From: Acephala macrosclerotiorum
Taxonomy: Eukaryota; Ascomycota; Leotiomycetes; Helotiales; Mollisiaceae
Reading direction: 5' to 3'
NCBI GenBank assembly: GCA_014904845.1
Contig: MU119228.1
Coordinates: 1-64,000 of the forward strand
DNA length: 64,000 bases
A model generated the notes under the pieces. The model ran no database searches and was not told where the DNA came from. It saw nothing but the letters and a program-made list of their open reading frames with translations. The translations under genes and the position numbers were made by a program. Within the stretch, counting starts at the first letter, position 1, and each line of letters opens with the position of its first letter. This document shows, piece by piece, positions 12,276 through 23,202 of this stretch.

Positions 12276-12682
12276 CTTGATTAAATGACTCGTTGCTCTG
12301 TATAGAACGGTATCGTAGAATTTTTGGTTGTTGTGGGAATTGGGGTGTTCGAGGTTACGTGTTCGTGCTTGCGGCAGACGCGAAGGTATCGAAAGATCGA
12401 TTCCAGAAAACTGGACGCGTTCGCCTACTCCATTGTCCAGTGCTAGGTGGGACAATGGAGTTGTTCCTATTCACTTGAACAGCTATCGACATCGGCCTAA
12501 GCCTCGCGTATCGGTACTCGTTTGCGCATCTCGATCTGGTCATGAAGTCAACTTCTTTCCTCTCCCAATCTTTCCACAACATATTGTCGACGCGCGCTAG
12601 ACTCCCCCAACTCTCCAAGACTTCGCAAAACCTTCAATCATCACCACCGCCCGTCGGACACTGCATCTCAGCTACCGCAATA
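12276..12682. promoter_or_regulatory. Divergent intergenic region of two BTB paralogs
   Basis: 407 bases between the start codons of the minus-strand BTB paralog 1 and plus-strand paralog 2, so it must hold both 5' regions. The right-hand part is CT-rich, like the leader of the third copy (14240-14410). No specific binding site can be named. Confidence 0.55.
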
Positions 12683-13803
12683 ATGGCGCATAATACCTTG
12701 CCGCCTTTGGAGCTCTCAGAGGCCGCGAGGAAGCAAACGTCCCTCCCTACCCCAGATGCCGCGCAGAACTTCGACCACCTGTTTACCTTTCCTGCAGGAG
12801 ATGTCCGAATCACAGCCGTCTACAAAGGCACCCCAATTGTCGGGATGGTAGTAGGACAATCCTTTTGTGTTGCGAGTTCAGTGTGGCAGAAGTTCTTATA
12901 TCCACCTTGGGGCCCTAATTCAGAGAAGAACGAAGGAAAGTCCAACGACGAAAACTCTGGAGCAGGCACTGGAGATGTAACAGCCACCAAGGAGCTAGAC
13001 TTCAGCGAAGATGATGGCGGGGCTCTTCTCATCCTGCTGCGCATTGCGCATCTGCAGTTCTGCAAGGTTCCACCCAAGCTGTCAACTGCTGAGCTCTACC
13101 AAGTCGCCTTGTTATGCGAGCAGTACGACTGCCATAGGCTTATCCAGCCATGGATTCAAGGCTGGCTACAATCAATCTCTAAGTCGCCCAAGTCGCTTCG
13201 GCTGCTGTACATTGCCTGGGCATTCGGCCGTGACGAGCTTTTCTCCCTTGCTGCGCAAACAATAGTACGACACTCCGAGGTTATTGAAGATGGGCGAAAT
13301 CTGAAATTCGATGGTAACGATGTCGAAACAGCCATACCAGATAAGATTACAGGCAAGCAGTTCCGCAAATCTCGTTCCTGTCCTATGCTGATTGGTCAAC
13401 CACAGAAAGTATCCTCGTCGTTCGCGCAAAGCTCATCGACGACATCCTCAAAGTCCCATACGACCACCTCCGACAATATCTCGGAAGGTCCACTCCTCGA
13501 TGCAAGCTAGGCAAGTCGGACTGCGACGCCATGTTGTTCGGCTGCTTGGTCTTGAGTCTTGATAGAGCCGGATTCTGGCCAGAGAAGACGAACGCAGACA
13601 TTTACTACTCGCCCTCCGAGCTGTATATACGACTGGCTCATGTTCGTCTTGAGCTACTCCCGGGCCATGATAGCTGCAGCTCCAGAGTTTTCGTGAACCC
13701 AATTCTTGGCTGCTTGAAAGAAATTCCTGACCCTACCCTTGACTGCCATCGCCGACATATGGAACGTCGTGCCAAGGAACTTGCTTTTGACAAGGATGAG
13801 TAG
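12683..13803 (+). CDS. BTB/POZ-like domain protein, paralog 2
   Basis: Two exons, 12683..13352 and 13406..13803, giving 355 residues. The intron begins GC (ACAG|gcaagc) and ends ccacag, a GC-AG intron of 53 bp; splicing joins DKIT to ESILVVRAKL and keeps the frame. Domain order: MAHNTLPPLELSEAARK leader, BTB core (DHLFTFPAGDVRITAVYKG, SFCVASSVWQKFLYPPW, LDFSEDDGGALLILLRIAHLQF), then LALLCEQYDCHRLIQPW-type helices and LLYIAWAFGRDELFSLA. A C-terminal region ends DCHRRHMERRAKELAFDKDE. I start at 12683, not an upstream ATG, because MAHN.LPPLELS is shared with the third copy. Function unknown; probably a protein-interaction adaptor. Confidence 0.87.
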
Positions 13804-14410
13804 GTGGGATGGGTTCAACGAAGGAACAGATGTTCAGGGTCATGGTAATGGTAATGGGAAAGAGTCCAAAGTCCGAAAAGGGGTGAGAAATCAAGAAGTT
13901 TTAGTGGGCAGTCGCAATTGTAGAGTACCTAAGTGCCGTATTTAAGACATAGCACAGACCTCGCAATGCATTGCGAACGTACCAAACTGTTTTGTCAAAT
14001 GGCCATGCATGAAGACAAGCTAGTCAAATTCTCTTGGCCATAGCGACGACCTCATTCTATGCACCAGAATAAATTTTAAGGTCTCATGAGAATGTTCTTT
14101 TTCATTCGGACATTAACAGAGAACACTCTCATCTCTCCTAAGTTAGCTAGGACCGCGAGAACGGAGTCCAAACTTACAACATATTCCTCTTTCCACAAAC
14201 CCAAATGATTGTTTCGATCCACATGCGCAATTGTCCCTGCTCTGTTGGTACATTCTACGAGTCTTGAACATTCCTTCCTCGAAGAGCGTCTCGCTTCCGA
14301 AGCTCGTCAAAACCACGTCTCGTCAAGAGCATCTACCTCTTCGTAACTACAACTCCATTCATCTCAACACAACCACTCTCATCAACCGTCATCTATCAAA
14401 CGCAGAAACG
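13804..14410. other. Intergenic region between BTB copies
   Basis: About 600 bases between paralog 2 and the decayed copy. The last 170 bases are CT-rich and similar in style to the leader of paralog 2, suggesting that the promoter was duplicated with the gene. No other feature seen. Confidence 0.5.
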
Positions 14411-15591
14411 ATGGCGCATAATGCCCTGCCTCCTCTGGAACTTTCAGACGCTGCGAAGAAGCGAATATCCGCCACCAAGCCTGCGCCCGCCAACATTGCG
14501 CCCAAGACCTTCGACCAGCTATTTACCTTTAACGATGGCGATGTTCGTATCAAGGTCAAATATGTAGGCCACGATATAGTCGGAAGTGTCGTCAGCCAAG
14601 CGATGATGATGGACAGTCCTATGTGGAAGAAGTTCATCTTTCCGCCCAGGGTTCCTGATTCCACTGCTGCAGCTACTAAGGAGATCGACTTCAGCGGGGA
14701 GAATGGCGATGTGATCCTAAGTCTGCTTCAAATCGTACATTTTCAGTTCACGAAGGTACCAACGGAGCTGTCGATAGGCTAACTGTACGAAGTCGCTTTG
14801 TTATGCGAACAATACAATTGTCATGGTCTGGTCAAGCCTGGCTGGACGACTGGTTGATTGACGCGAAATTGCAATACAGATATTATCATCCTGACTCGGA
14901 ATAGTTTTACATTGCTTAGGCCTTTGGTAACCACAAGCTATTCTCAATAGTGGCTAGGGATGTGCTTATAAAAAATGGGCGCGAGGATATAAAGGATAGG
15001 CTAACGTCCACACTGTCCGTTATGCCTGGAGGTATTATTGGTGAGTATTGCGCTGTTCTGCATTTGTATCACTATCGGCTACAACTGGCCCCTGGTGTCT
15101 AGTGACTTGGCTAACCACGTCCAGAAAGTATTATGGGGTCCGGCGAGAAGGCAATCGAACAGATCCCGAGGCCTCCTAACAATTACATCGCCAGTTTTCT
15201 AAAGAAATGCAGACAAGCCTACCAATGCAGGGCTTCTGAAGACGGGGACATACACCATAGATGCGATAACTTGATTTATGGAAGCGTAGTCAATAAACTC
15301 AATGATGATAGTCTTTGGCAGACAAGTCCCTGCGACGTAGGAATGCAGTTGAGTTCAGCGGTAGACACCGTTAGATTACTCCACCAAGTAACGAGCACCC
15401 TGAACGGAGACTATGAGCTATACGGGATTCCTAGCTTTCAGGTAGAAGTGGAGGCCATACTAGCAGGCCTGGATCCCGTTCTCGATTGTCACCGCCGGCA
15501 CATGGAGCTACGAGCAGCACAACTGGCTTTCAGCAACGACTCGGATATCAAGAACCCGGGTGCTAAGCGCCGCAAGATCTTGAGATCTTAG
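14411..15591 (+). pseudogene. Decayed third BTB paralog
   Basis: Begins MAHNALPPLELSDAAKK, nearly the same as paralog 2, and ends in the same DCHRRHMELRA tail, so the whole gene is present. The middle is broken. A TAA at 14780-14782 lies where paralog 2 reads AELYQ. A one-base shift occurs near 14845, after LVKP. TAG codons at 14902-14904 and 14917-14919 replace residues in the LLYIAWAFG motif (the second is TGG to TAG). An intron (gtgagt...gtccag) at the conserved site still joins IIE to SI in frame. Two later tail motifs are intact. The lesions include C-to-T-type changes. No functional full-length protein is expected. Confidence 0.88.
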
Positions 15592-16077
15592 TGGCAAGTA
15601 AGACCCTAGATAAGGGAGGGGATCAGGGCAGTAGATAGGGCAAGCAGTATGTTTCGGCAAGGCATAACTAAAATTCAACAAAAGCGGCAGGTACGACCAA
15701 GGAGCGAGTCACTCGACCTGATTTCCAATACGGACTTTTCCAAAAGTCTGATTGTTCTCCAGATCCTGGGACATTGGCGTCAGCAAAACCAGACAAATGG
15801 TCTGGTTAGGGAGCGACACTGTATCTAGTATTGGTTTGGAGATGACAGATTACGGACGAAGCACTATGGATGGAGACACTAGTCTCTCGAGCATGGCTTC
15901 TTAGATTCTCGCATAGCAAAATCAAGTCACAAAATACAACGCAGAACAAGGGAGTGACAAGAAAAATCGTGCATGGAGATGGCATAGAATACATTTTCCA
16001 ACCTTCCCAAACCAATCCTATTGCTCCGCCCATGCATGTATCGCACGATGCCGCCGGATGTCCGTCCATGCACCAAA
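15592..16077. other. Intergenic region, convergent 3' ends
   Basis: About 490 bases between the 3' ends of the BTB pseudogene (plus) and the EMP70 gene (minus). No gene or repeat seen. Confidence 0.5.
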
Positions 16078-18359
16078 TTAATCAGCTTTTATAGCGCTAT
16101 TCACCAGTCAGCTTCATTCAGATCCTTTGGGAGTAAAGAGATCACTTACCCATAAATCCTTCTCACAAATGCATACGCCGTCAAGAACCCAATCGTGCCA
16201 CATAATAGCCCATACACCACACACGCCATAAAACTATAACTAAAGAAAAGCAAACTACTGACAAAACCCTGAATATGCAGCTTCGTAAAGTAATACCAAA
16301 CACAATAAACAAATACCCAAATCGCACTTCCCCCTCCCACGAAGAAAGAATGCCACCACCAATTATAGTCTTCGGAGCATAGCTTGATGTAGATTGTGAC
16401 GATGGTGACTTCGGCGATCGTGAGGATCAGGATGATGGATACGACGGAGAGGAAACCGAAGACGTAGTAGTAGCCGGATTTGTCTTGCCACATGGATTGG
16501 AAGACGAAGAGGAGTTCGATGAAGATTACGGCGAATGGGATGAGGCCGGCTAGGAGAATGGATTGCGGGGATTTGATGTACCAGGCTTGGGCTGGGACTT
16601 GGCGGGGGAGAGTTGTGGTTTTCGTTGGGTGTTCCCAGGCGCCTGTTCGGACGTATCCGAGCCAAGAGCCAGCGTAGACTAGAGGGAGCTGGATGCAAAG
16701 CCAGAGCATGATGATACCTACTAGTGTTCCAAATGGCAAGGCAGTCGAGGATGCTTGGGCCCAGACGAATAGGTTTAGGATGAAAACAAGTGCGAAGAGA
16801 AGTCCGGGGAAGAGAAGTGCTGTTATGAGCGTGTTCTTCCTCCAGTTCAGACCACCAAATGTCTTGTAGACGCGGCCCGAGAAGTAGCCCGAGAACAAGC
16901 CAGCAAAGACGAAAAGTCCCACTCCGACTGAGACAAAACCGCCCCGGAAACTGGGGTTTAATATTCCGAGACTGCTAAGGAAAAGAAGTCCAACGGCCAT
17001 AAAGACGAGCTGCATTCCAGATCCAACAAGTGGTGCCAGAAGGTAGCCATATGCAGGGGCACGGAAAACGTCTCCATGAAGAAGTTTCCATCCCGTAACA
17101 TCCTCCAGAGACTCCTCATCAGACGAAACATCTGCATCATTCTCCGTATCTCCGATTTGATCAAGTAGCCCTTTGCCAGCCTTTTCTCCTGTCTTTGGCG
17201 TTCTCGCACCGCTGTTTGGTCTCGACTTGCGCTTGCCTTTGATCTTGCCATCCTCCAGAGCTGCATCCTTGTATGTCTTGATATCTCCTCTAATTGTTCG
17301 AGCCAGGATCATGGCTACAATGCCACTCAAAAGTCCTGAAATGATCAAGGAGTTTATGATGGCCAGCCAATGGATCCTGGAGCCTTCCTCTTGATTCACA
17401 AAATAAAGATCCCAACGATGTGCCCATTCAATCTTGTCATCCTCTCGCCAGTATACAGAGTATGTGTATGGTATGTCGAGTGTAGCCCCATCTTCCAGGT
17501 CCTGCTCGCTCTCTGGTGGGTGGTATGATGAATGTGGGTATTGAACTGAAAAATCGGTTGAGTTGGGTTGTAAGTACAGCTCCATCGCAGTGTCCACATC
17601 GTTGATGTCTGTAGGACATCCAGACTCTTCTCGTTTTGTTGAACCGATGCTCTTGGTGTACACCTCAAATCCAACCACTACCTTCCCGCCCTTCTCTCCG
17701 TCCTTTCCAGGGGCTTTTCGGTATCGGATGACAATAGTCAAATGATTATTGATGTAGTATCGAGTATGTCCTGAGGTCGAGATGTCTTTGTAGCCAATCT
17801 TGAATCCTGCAGCATAGTACTTCCGCGATTTGTCCACCGTCACAAAGCTTGTTGCCCCTGGGAGGTTGTCCACGATCCATTCTGCCACATAACCATCCTT
17901 GACCATCTCTCGAGCGCGCTTCAAATCCTGCCTGGTCACCGTCTTCTTGCAGAGAAAGTTACATTCCTGATCTTGTCCCATGAAAAGCTCGATGTCCGAC
18001 TGCATGATTCGATCGCCACGGAGTACTTCTCCCAGGTTGAGGGAGATGCTCTGACCGCTGAGGAGCGAAGAACCCGCATGGTGTACTCCGGTTGGAGGGC
18101 AAATGAATGGCAGATCGTAGTAGGCATATTGTAACTGTGTATTGTCGGAATAGACCTTGTTCACTAGTAGTGGTATGGCCTCGTTGTCTTTATAGCTCTT
18201 GATCGACCAACCTGGAGAAGATGTCAGAGCTACGTTTCAAACATCACACAAGTGAGGGATGATCGATGAAGTACCTGGAATGTAAAATGCTTGAGTATAG
18301 GAGAAGCTCAACAATAAAAGGAGACCCCTCCACAGCCGTAATCGAAAATCTGCTGCCAT
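16078..18359 (-). CDS. EMP70 / transmembrane 9 superfamily protein
   Basis: Golgi/endosomal nine-span membrane protein (TM9SF, yeast Emp70/Tmn family), acting in sorting and membrane trafficking. Three exons: 18359..18275 (signal peptide MAADFRLRLWRGLLLLLSFS), 18211..16150 and a 19-base last exon 16096..16078; 721 residues. The long lumenal part carries the family motifs LPFICPP, LNLGEVLRGDRI and ECNFLCKK. A cytosolic linker and nine hydrophobic segments follow. Reading through the last donor (GG|gtaagtg) would end the protein at RRIYG. Splicing the 53-bp intron gives ...IYGAIKAD, which supplies the family's C-terminal KxD COPI-binding/Golgi-retention signal. I therefore prefer the spliced form. 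Length fits the family. Confidence 0.95.
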
Positions 18360-19707
18360 CTTGCTCTGTCGTTAAATCATCCAATTCGCTGCCGCAGCTC
18401 AACTCTCGCTGAAACAAGAGTGCCTGCGCCCTAAAAGGTATCCAAGATGTTCGCTGCCGAATATTGAATATGCAGAGCTCGAGTGGAGGTCGGATGTCGC
18501 ACTCTAGGGATTAATCGTCGCGTTGGAGAGATGGGGAAGTTCGAGTGGCTGGTTCTCGTAACGAACGTAATTCACACAGAGTGTGAGTAAGCACTTGGGA
18601 AGTAGAGGGCGGGGTCAAAAGGATTCGTAAAACAGATGCCAGGGAGGTTCTTTTTCGTAAGAAGACAATAATTTTCTCCTCTCGAAGGTTTTATACTCAG
18701 GGTTTGCGTTGTTCTTCCGGAGTTTTGCATGGAGATTCGATTTACCCACGGCCCAGGATTGGGTGGATTGGCGCTGCTAGGGCAAAGGCGGGCTGACCCG
18801 CTTCTGGGTTATTTCACGTGATACTCGATTTACCCCTTTCCCCTTTTCGCGAGGAGAGCCTCCTGAGTCTTGCGATTCGTCATTTTCTGTTAAAGACTCA
18901 ATACCGACAAGCTCAGACTTGGTCCTCTTTCCCAAGTCAAGGGAAGGTCGTTTCGCATCGTCCATATCTGGTAATACTAAACCCTCAATACCAAGATACT
19001 CCTAGTCTCGGAGAACGATATTGAAGAATCCTCGCATGGACTACTTATAATCTCCCAAATTTCGCTGGAATTTCCATCTGGCTTGCTGCATTTCAAGGCT
19101 TCGAAATTTCCTTGCTTTTCATCGCCATTCGACAGAATTTCGCAGGTCAATGAGAGACAGACATTAATATCTAGATCACTAAGACGAACCAAGCGCTATT
19201 CGATGTCCATTCCATTTTGCCATCCGAAAATACTTCTCAAAATTAGCCAAAGTGAAATCAAGATCTAATTGCTTCGTTTGCTAGAGTTCCCAAATAGAAC
19301 TTCTCCAGATCGAGCTCCTTCCTTCGTCTCTACAACACACTTTTCCTCTTCCCTTCATCTTCATCCTCAACAATCTCTCCCTCCTTCTTTCCTCTTTGTA
19401 CTACACACACCCTTACCATAAACATTCCACTCATGGGGAGCGCTCCCTCTTCACCAGTCTCCTCATGCAGCTCTTCTCCAACCAGAGCTTGATCTTCATA
19501 CTACACACTCGCTCCAGAATCTCAACGCAGACCTCCTAGAATCTGCTCTTCAACCACCATCTCGACAGATATCCACCAATCCACCTCCAGAGCTCTTCAA
19601 TCTTCTTTGCAAAGTCAACACCCTACACCTACTCCTATCCCCTCTCAAAAGTTAACTTCAACTTAACTTCAGCATCCATAAAGACACTCCCAACCTCGCT
19701 TCTGCAC
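18360..19707. other. Divergent intergenic region
   Basis: 1.35 kb between the EMP70 start (minus) and the H3-tail-like BTB gene (plus). The final 400 bases are strongly CT-rich with CTCTTC/CACAC runs, a probable leader of the plus-strand gene. No small gene is supported. Confidence 0.5.
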
Positions 19708-21373
19708 ATGGCTCGCATAAAACAAACAGCCAGCAAGAACACCTCAGGACTTGGAAATCAAACCCGGTCCGAACAACGCCTCAACTCCTCCCGCGCAGGC
19801 AGAGGCCAAACCACCATCGAGTCCTCTCCCGAAACCGACAGGTACAGTTGCCATTGCCGTCTCGGACACAGAGACTTTGACGCCTGTTCCAGAGATCCGC
19901 AATCGCCTTACTTTCAGCAAGGCTTTGGTACTCCTACATCCTCTTCTTCATCTAGATCTAGCAACATGAAGGAGAAGAAGCAGAAGACTACTGGTGCTGC
20001 TGGTGGGAAGAAGAGAAAGGTGGAGGTGGTTGAGGAGGAAGTTAAGTATCAGTGTGAGTGTGGGGGTGGACATGATACTGAGTTGGGGTGTGAGTATGCG
20101 GTTACGTTGAAGAAGCATGTTGAGATCTCGACTTCGTGAGCTTCGTTCTCCTTGGAAAAGAGGGATGTTTGAAGCTGACGAGATGTGACGCAGAATCATT
20201 ATTGGTAGCCAGGCGATGGTCACTGTTAATGTTGGGACTGAGACGAAACAGGCTTTCCTGGTTCACAAGGAGTTGCTTGCTCTTCACTCTGGATATTTCC
20301 ATGATCTCTTTTCACCGGACATCAAGAAGGAAGTAAAGAAAGAAGTCAAGAACGAGCCTTTGGCATCTTTCACCGAAAGCACCAATCTTTATGGTGCCGA
20401 CAGCAATTCAGAGATGGAAGACATCCTTCGAGACGGCCATGCAACCTCGCAAACAGCGATCAACCCTCAACCCACACAATCTGTCCTCCGTCTCCGTTCC
20501 CCACAGAACCCTTTACCTGGCGACATCAAACCAGAATCCTCAAAGTCTGGTGCCCTCAGAGAGCTATTAGCCGCCAAGAAATCCCCAATCAACACCGTCT
20601 CCCATAACCAGAAGCAGGAATCCTATGATCTCCCCTCCATCAACCCCTCCCAATTCGCCCAATTCGTATCCTTCATCTACACCGGCACCATAATCTCCGC
20701 CTTCGACCCCCTAATCATGGCCGTGGAGCACAATTCCGTCGAAGCACTCTGGTACGTCGGACAATACCTTCGCTCACCTCCTTTCCAAAACAACATTCTC
20801 GAAGGACTGCGAACAACCTCTACTGTCAAATCTGGGACTTGGCCGAGTCCTGAAGACGTCGAGATTATCTACGATTTGCATGATAAGGCGCAGCAGAGCG
20901 AAGGGGATGATACGAAGGTTAAGGGAGAAGGAGAAGACAGAGGCGGTAGTAAGAACATGCTCAAGAAATTCGCCCTCCACTGTCTATCCGCCTCCAACCC
21001 CTTAACCCGCCACCCCATCGCCACCCCATCAGGACGTGCCTGGGACGAATTCCTCACAAAAAAGCGAACAGATATCGGGATAGAGTTGTTGAGGGTTAGT
21101 GGTCGATGGGCGTTCACTAAGCCGTGGGATGATAAGTTGAGGGGGGAGTATATGGTTGAGGAGGAGGGGTTGGAGGAGAGGTGGGAGAGGATGATTTTGG
21201 TGAGACGGGGGAGGGCGGGGGTTAGGAAAGCTGCGATGGGCGGTGATGTTGGTGCGCAGTTGGAGGAGGGACATTTAAAGGCGGAGAGTGAGAAGTTGGG
21301 GTATGAGAGATGGGGTGATAGTGGCGAGGATGAGAGTGAGGAGCGGATTTGGAGGCGTAGGGGAAGATATTAG
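19708..21373 (+). CDS. BTB protein with histone H3-tail-like N terminus
   Basis: Two exons, 19708..20135 and 20194..21373 (intron gtgagc...gcag, 58 bp), giving 535 residues. The first residues, MARIKQTASKNTSG, match the histone H3 start (MARTKQTARKSTGG) at 10 of 14 positions, keeping R2, K4, Q5, T6 and K9. Two motifs with the same spacing, C-x-C-x3-H-x5-C, lie at C48/C50/H54/C60 and C116/C118/H122/C128. A basic KKRK (101-104) could be a nuclear signal. The BTB fold follows: TVNVGTETKQAFLVHKELLALHSGYFHDLF (about 151-180), then an insert with repeated Lys-Glu (KKEVKKEVKNE), and QFAQFVSFIYTGTI (about 295-308). The C terminus is acidic then basic (ERIWRRRGRY). A chromatin-linked adaptor is an inference only. 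Confidence 0.85.
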
Positions 21374-21597
21374 GGATAGATCTCTGGAGAACCAGGAGAT
21401 TTATCTGGGGAAATTGTTATTGAGGTTTGCACTGCATTACCGACAGGAACGGGTAGATACAAGCAATGAAATCGTTGATTTGATACTTTCCTAGCATTGC
21501 AAAATGTTCCTTCCCGACCGGAACAATAAGAAAAACCAACATCTCAACTCTAAGTGTCACAATGTTGGGTTTGACTTGTCTTGAGGTTATGCATTCA

Positions 21598-22830
21598 TTA
21601 TCCTCTATTTAATGTATTACCAGATCCCCTGGCGACGTTAGCAACGAAAACTTGCCTTGCTGAATAAAGAGCACTTACTTAGGATTTGCTTCCGTGAATT
21701 CGTCCCACTCTCTTGCCTTCATTGTCTCCGCGTCTCCTTTCTCATAATTATCCTCATCAGGCTCTGGTGACAAGCCGCTCGCCTCACCACCTCCCTCAAT
21801 TATACCCCCCCGAGCTCTCTCTTCCTCCAAATACTCATCTATTGTCATGGTCGGTAAATTATGTCCAGGCTTGAACACTCCCGCAGCCAACGTCTGTCTG
21901 CTATCCAACAATGTGAATGGCCGTAATGGCTTCCCACTTGAGCTCAATATAGGACCCCTATTACTTGCTGACAGCATATCTCTGCGATCGAGACGATCCG
22001 AGTATCCATCCTTGTCCTCCAAACCCATCCGTTCTCTGTAATCTCGCTCGAGGGAATCAGGGCCGCTGGGAGGTGTGGGAGGTGCCATTGCCAGGACTTC
22101 GAGCTCGCGATTCAAGGATTCGAGGGATTGGAAGGTGTTGTGGGTGCAAAGGGAGATATTTGTGAGTTGTAGCTCCCGGACAGCGTCATCGTCGTTCTCG
22201 AGGTAGGCTGGGTTTTGCGCCAGGAACTGGTGTTGTGTCAGAATAGCTCTCAGCATGCTCTGGAAGTGGCAGATGATACCTCTAGTTTTTTCTTCAGCTC
22301 CTTTTCTAGCTTGAAGTTTGCTATTTTGGTTGCTCGCCGCGTATTTGGATCGGTGGTGGAAATGGTAGAGAAAGAGGTTGGGGATTCGGTATAGTCATTA
22401 TAGAGCTTCTTGTCTGCAGTAGACAAAATGTCGTAATGGTCGAGGAGACTCAAGTATCGTTCATATGCACCTCGAGCACTTTGAATAGTAGCCTTTCGAT
22501 TCTTGCTCGATACTCGGAGGACCAGTTCTGCGAGGCGGTAGTTGATAACGAGGTACCTTAAATATAGTCAGTGCAAGTTCCTATTCTCCATTTCTATTCC
22601 AACAATAGTTCGTCTACGTACTGCAGATCTCCAGAGGTAAGGTCTTCCAAAGTCTCATTTGGGCTGAACAAGGAGAGGCGATCTACGAGCTTGAGGCATT
22701 CTTCGTAGGTAGAGATGGCGGCGACGAGGTTTTGTTGGTAGGTGGTGGTATTGGTGTCCCATGAAGCTTCAATATCTTTCCTCTGACGCTCTGCCGAGTC
22801 GAACAACGACCTGATACTCTGTTCTGCCAT
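21598..22830 (-). CDS. tap42: TAP42 family PP2A-regulatory protein
   Basis: TOR-pathway regulator that binds PP2A-type catalytic subunits (yeast Tap42, animal alpha-4/IGBP1). Four exons: 22830..22622, 22556..22280, 22226..21679 and 21628..21598; 354 residues. The start MAEQSIRSLFDSAE, the YLVINYRLAELVLRV helix, RATKIANFKLEKELKKKLE, RELQLTNISLCTHNTFQSLESLNRELEVL and the signature PTMTIDEYLEEERARGG are all present. The last exon adds GSGNTLNRG, the conserved end of the family (W-x-E-F-T-E-A-N-P-K-G-S-G-N-T). Exon 3 was placed by a 53-bp intron (gtatca...ccag with CTGAC branch site) rather than a 20-base gap. It is divergent from dcl1 with 372 bp between starts. Confidence 0.95.
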
Positions 22831-23202
22831 GTTGGACCGATGTTGTGTGTTCCAAGACTTGAGGATATGGGGTATTGCAAAGAAGTTGGTGAAGTCGGAG
22901 GACGCGGCCGCACACGCCGAGACGCGACTTCGCGATTTGGTTTTGGCCTGGGTTTCACTTTCTTCTTCTTCTTCTTCTCTTCGCCGACAAGAATCAAATC
23001 ACCCGACAGACAATGGACTTCCATCAATTGAACCCACGATGATGCTTCCTGCGAGATAGACCATCTCTGTGCAATCTGTACAGACACGTTTTCAACGCCT
23101 TCTCCCATCCAAACTTTGTGTTTTTTTCCCCCCCTCCATCTTCTGCTTTTGTTGTCAGTCTCGCGTTCTCTCCATCTGTTGCACGTTTGCTCCTCTTCCG
23201 CA
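22831..23202. promoter_or_regulatory. Divergent tap42-dcl1 intergenic region
   Basis: 372 bases between the two start codons. It contains a (TTC)n microsatellite at about 22960-22979 and a pyrimidine-rich stretch at 23119-23137, typical of fungal leaders. It must hold both promoters. No binding site can be assigned. Confidence 0.6.

Noticed and set aside
16363..16698. 111-codon minus-strand frame rich in Arg/Pro/His
   Set aside because: It is another frame of the EMP70 gene and has no family signal.
22227..22279. A 20-base intron or frameshift in tap42
   Set aside because: A 53-bp intron with a CTGAC branch site restores the family sequence without either.
23116..23202. Upstream ATG for dcl1 giving a Leu-rich signal-like start
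   Set aside because: The stretch is a pyrimidine-rich leader; MPYLGYL at 23203 is the better start.
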